From Alistipes sp. (GTDB taxonomy: Bacteria; Bacteroidota; Bacteroidia; Bacteroidales; Rikenellaceae), in assembly GCA_017391665.1 (NCBI GenBank), contig JAFOXS010000074.1:1-7583 (forward strand): DNA of 7,583 nt, in the 5' to 3' direction. The notes beneath the pieces are model-generated. The model was given only the letters and a program-made list of their open reading frames with translations, made no database searches and was not told the origin of the DNA. Positions 7,181 to 7,583 of this stretch are shown piece after piece (positions within the stretch are counted from its first letter, which is position 1; every line of letters begins with the position of its first letter). The position numbers were made by a program, and so were the translations under genes.

Positions 7181-7583
7181 TTACCATCCTAACTCATCCA
7201 TCATTCTCAACTGCTCTTCTTGTTCCTTTGAGCCTTGGAAATGTATTTGTCCTCTACCGTCAGGAGCAGTATAGCCACCTCCCTGAACATAATCTTGCCT
7301 TGCTCTCCGCTCAATTTTGGCAGCATCATAAAGACCTGCGTCCTTTAATTCTTTTTCTCGTTGTATGCTTCTCCAATATTCCTGATCTTCAGCACTTCCT
7401 CGTACAATATATTTATCATTGATTGATTTATTATTTGTTGATTTATCATCAGTAAAATATTTAATTTTGGAGATTAATTCTAATAATTTGGGCTTATGGA
7501 ATATTATAATATCCCCAAAATCGCTATTGAGCACCATATTTATATCTCCATTAACATATTTTCGATTAATGCCAAATAAAGAA
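7181..7583 (-). CDS. Hypothetical protein, C-terminal part; 5' end outside the window
   Basis: I do not recognise this protein. The minus-strand frame stays open to the window edge: before the first in-window Met (at 7537) come in-frame residues SLFGINRKYVNGDIN, so the gene is probably cut by the edge and the ATG at 7537 need not be the start. The visible 134 or so residues have a hydrophobic, strand-like stretch (FGDIIIF), then a Lys/Asn/Asp-rich linker (KYFTDDKSTNNKSINDKY), then a highly charged part (RSIQREKELKDAGLYDAAKIERRARQ, helix-like), a Gly-rich turn (VQGGGYTAPDGRG) and the end EQLRMMDELGW. No signal peptide or catalytic motif is visible. It is far richer in A+T than glnS, which hints at acquired DNA. 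It converges on glnS with a shared hairpin between. Confidence 0.65.
   Translation of the reverse strand, partial: SLFGINRKYVNGDINMVLNSDFGDIIIFHKPKLLELISKIKYFTDDKSTNNKSINDKYIVRGSAEDQEYWRSIQREKELKDAGLYDAAKIERRARQDYVQGGGYTAPDGRGQIHFQGSKEQEEQLRMMDELGW

Overview
The window looks like a piece of a Bacteroidales chromosome, perhaps Alistipes or a relative; the genus is a guess. The evidence is two perfect matches to the Bacteroidetes vegetative promoter (TTTG, 20 bases, TAnnTTTG), A-rich leaders in place of strong Shine-Dalgarno sites, a tyrosine recombinase of the Bacteroides conjugative-transposon/phage type, and the typical look of the GlnRS and PanB proteins. No tRNA, rRNA, CRISPR array or insertion sequence with a transposase was seen.

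Positions 1 to about 1975 hold a mobile-element module on the minus strand: a tyrosine recombinase followed 5 bases later by a small helix-turn-helix protein, a likely excision or regulatory factor. An AT-rich control region (1731-1975) lies upstream. It holds the integrase promoter, a perfect 11-bp inverted repeat touching the promoter's -7 box, six copies of GCAAAT/ATTTGC, and an 18-base sequence that recurs inverted (17/18) just beyond the other end of the two-gene module, at 69-86. The element edge or attachment site is probably here, or the module itself is bounded by these repeats.

Positions 1976-4155 hold core genes on the minus strand. A TrmH/SpoU-type RNA methyltransferase comes first. 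It is followed by panB (ketopantoate hydroxymethyltransferase, pantothenate/CoA synthesis), which has its own promoter and a leader hairpin. Two bases after panB comes a DPM1-like family 2 glycosyltransferase (polyprenyl-phosphate mannose/sugar synthase), which starts at TTG and whose Shine-Dalgarno site lies inside panB.

Positions 4156-7178 run on the plus strand, divergent from the methyltransferase. A secreted, probably outer-membrane beta-barrel protein of unknown function is followed 17 bases later by glnS (glutaminyl-tRNA synthetase). A strong hairpin ends this unit. A convergent, AT-rich hypothetical gene enters from the right edge on the minus strand; its 5' end is missing.

Most of the window is ordinary housekeeping sequence. 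The least explained part is the repeat architecture around the integrase/HTH module.
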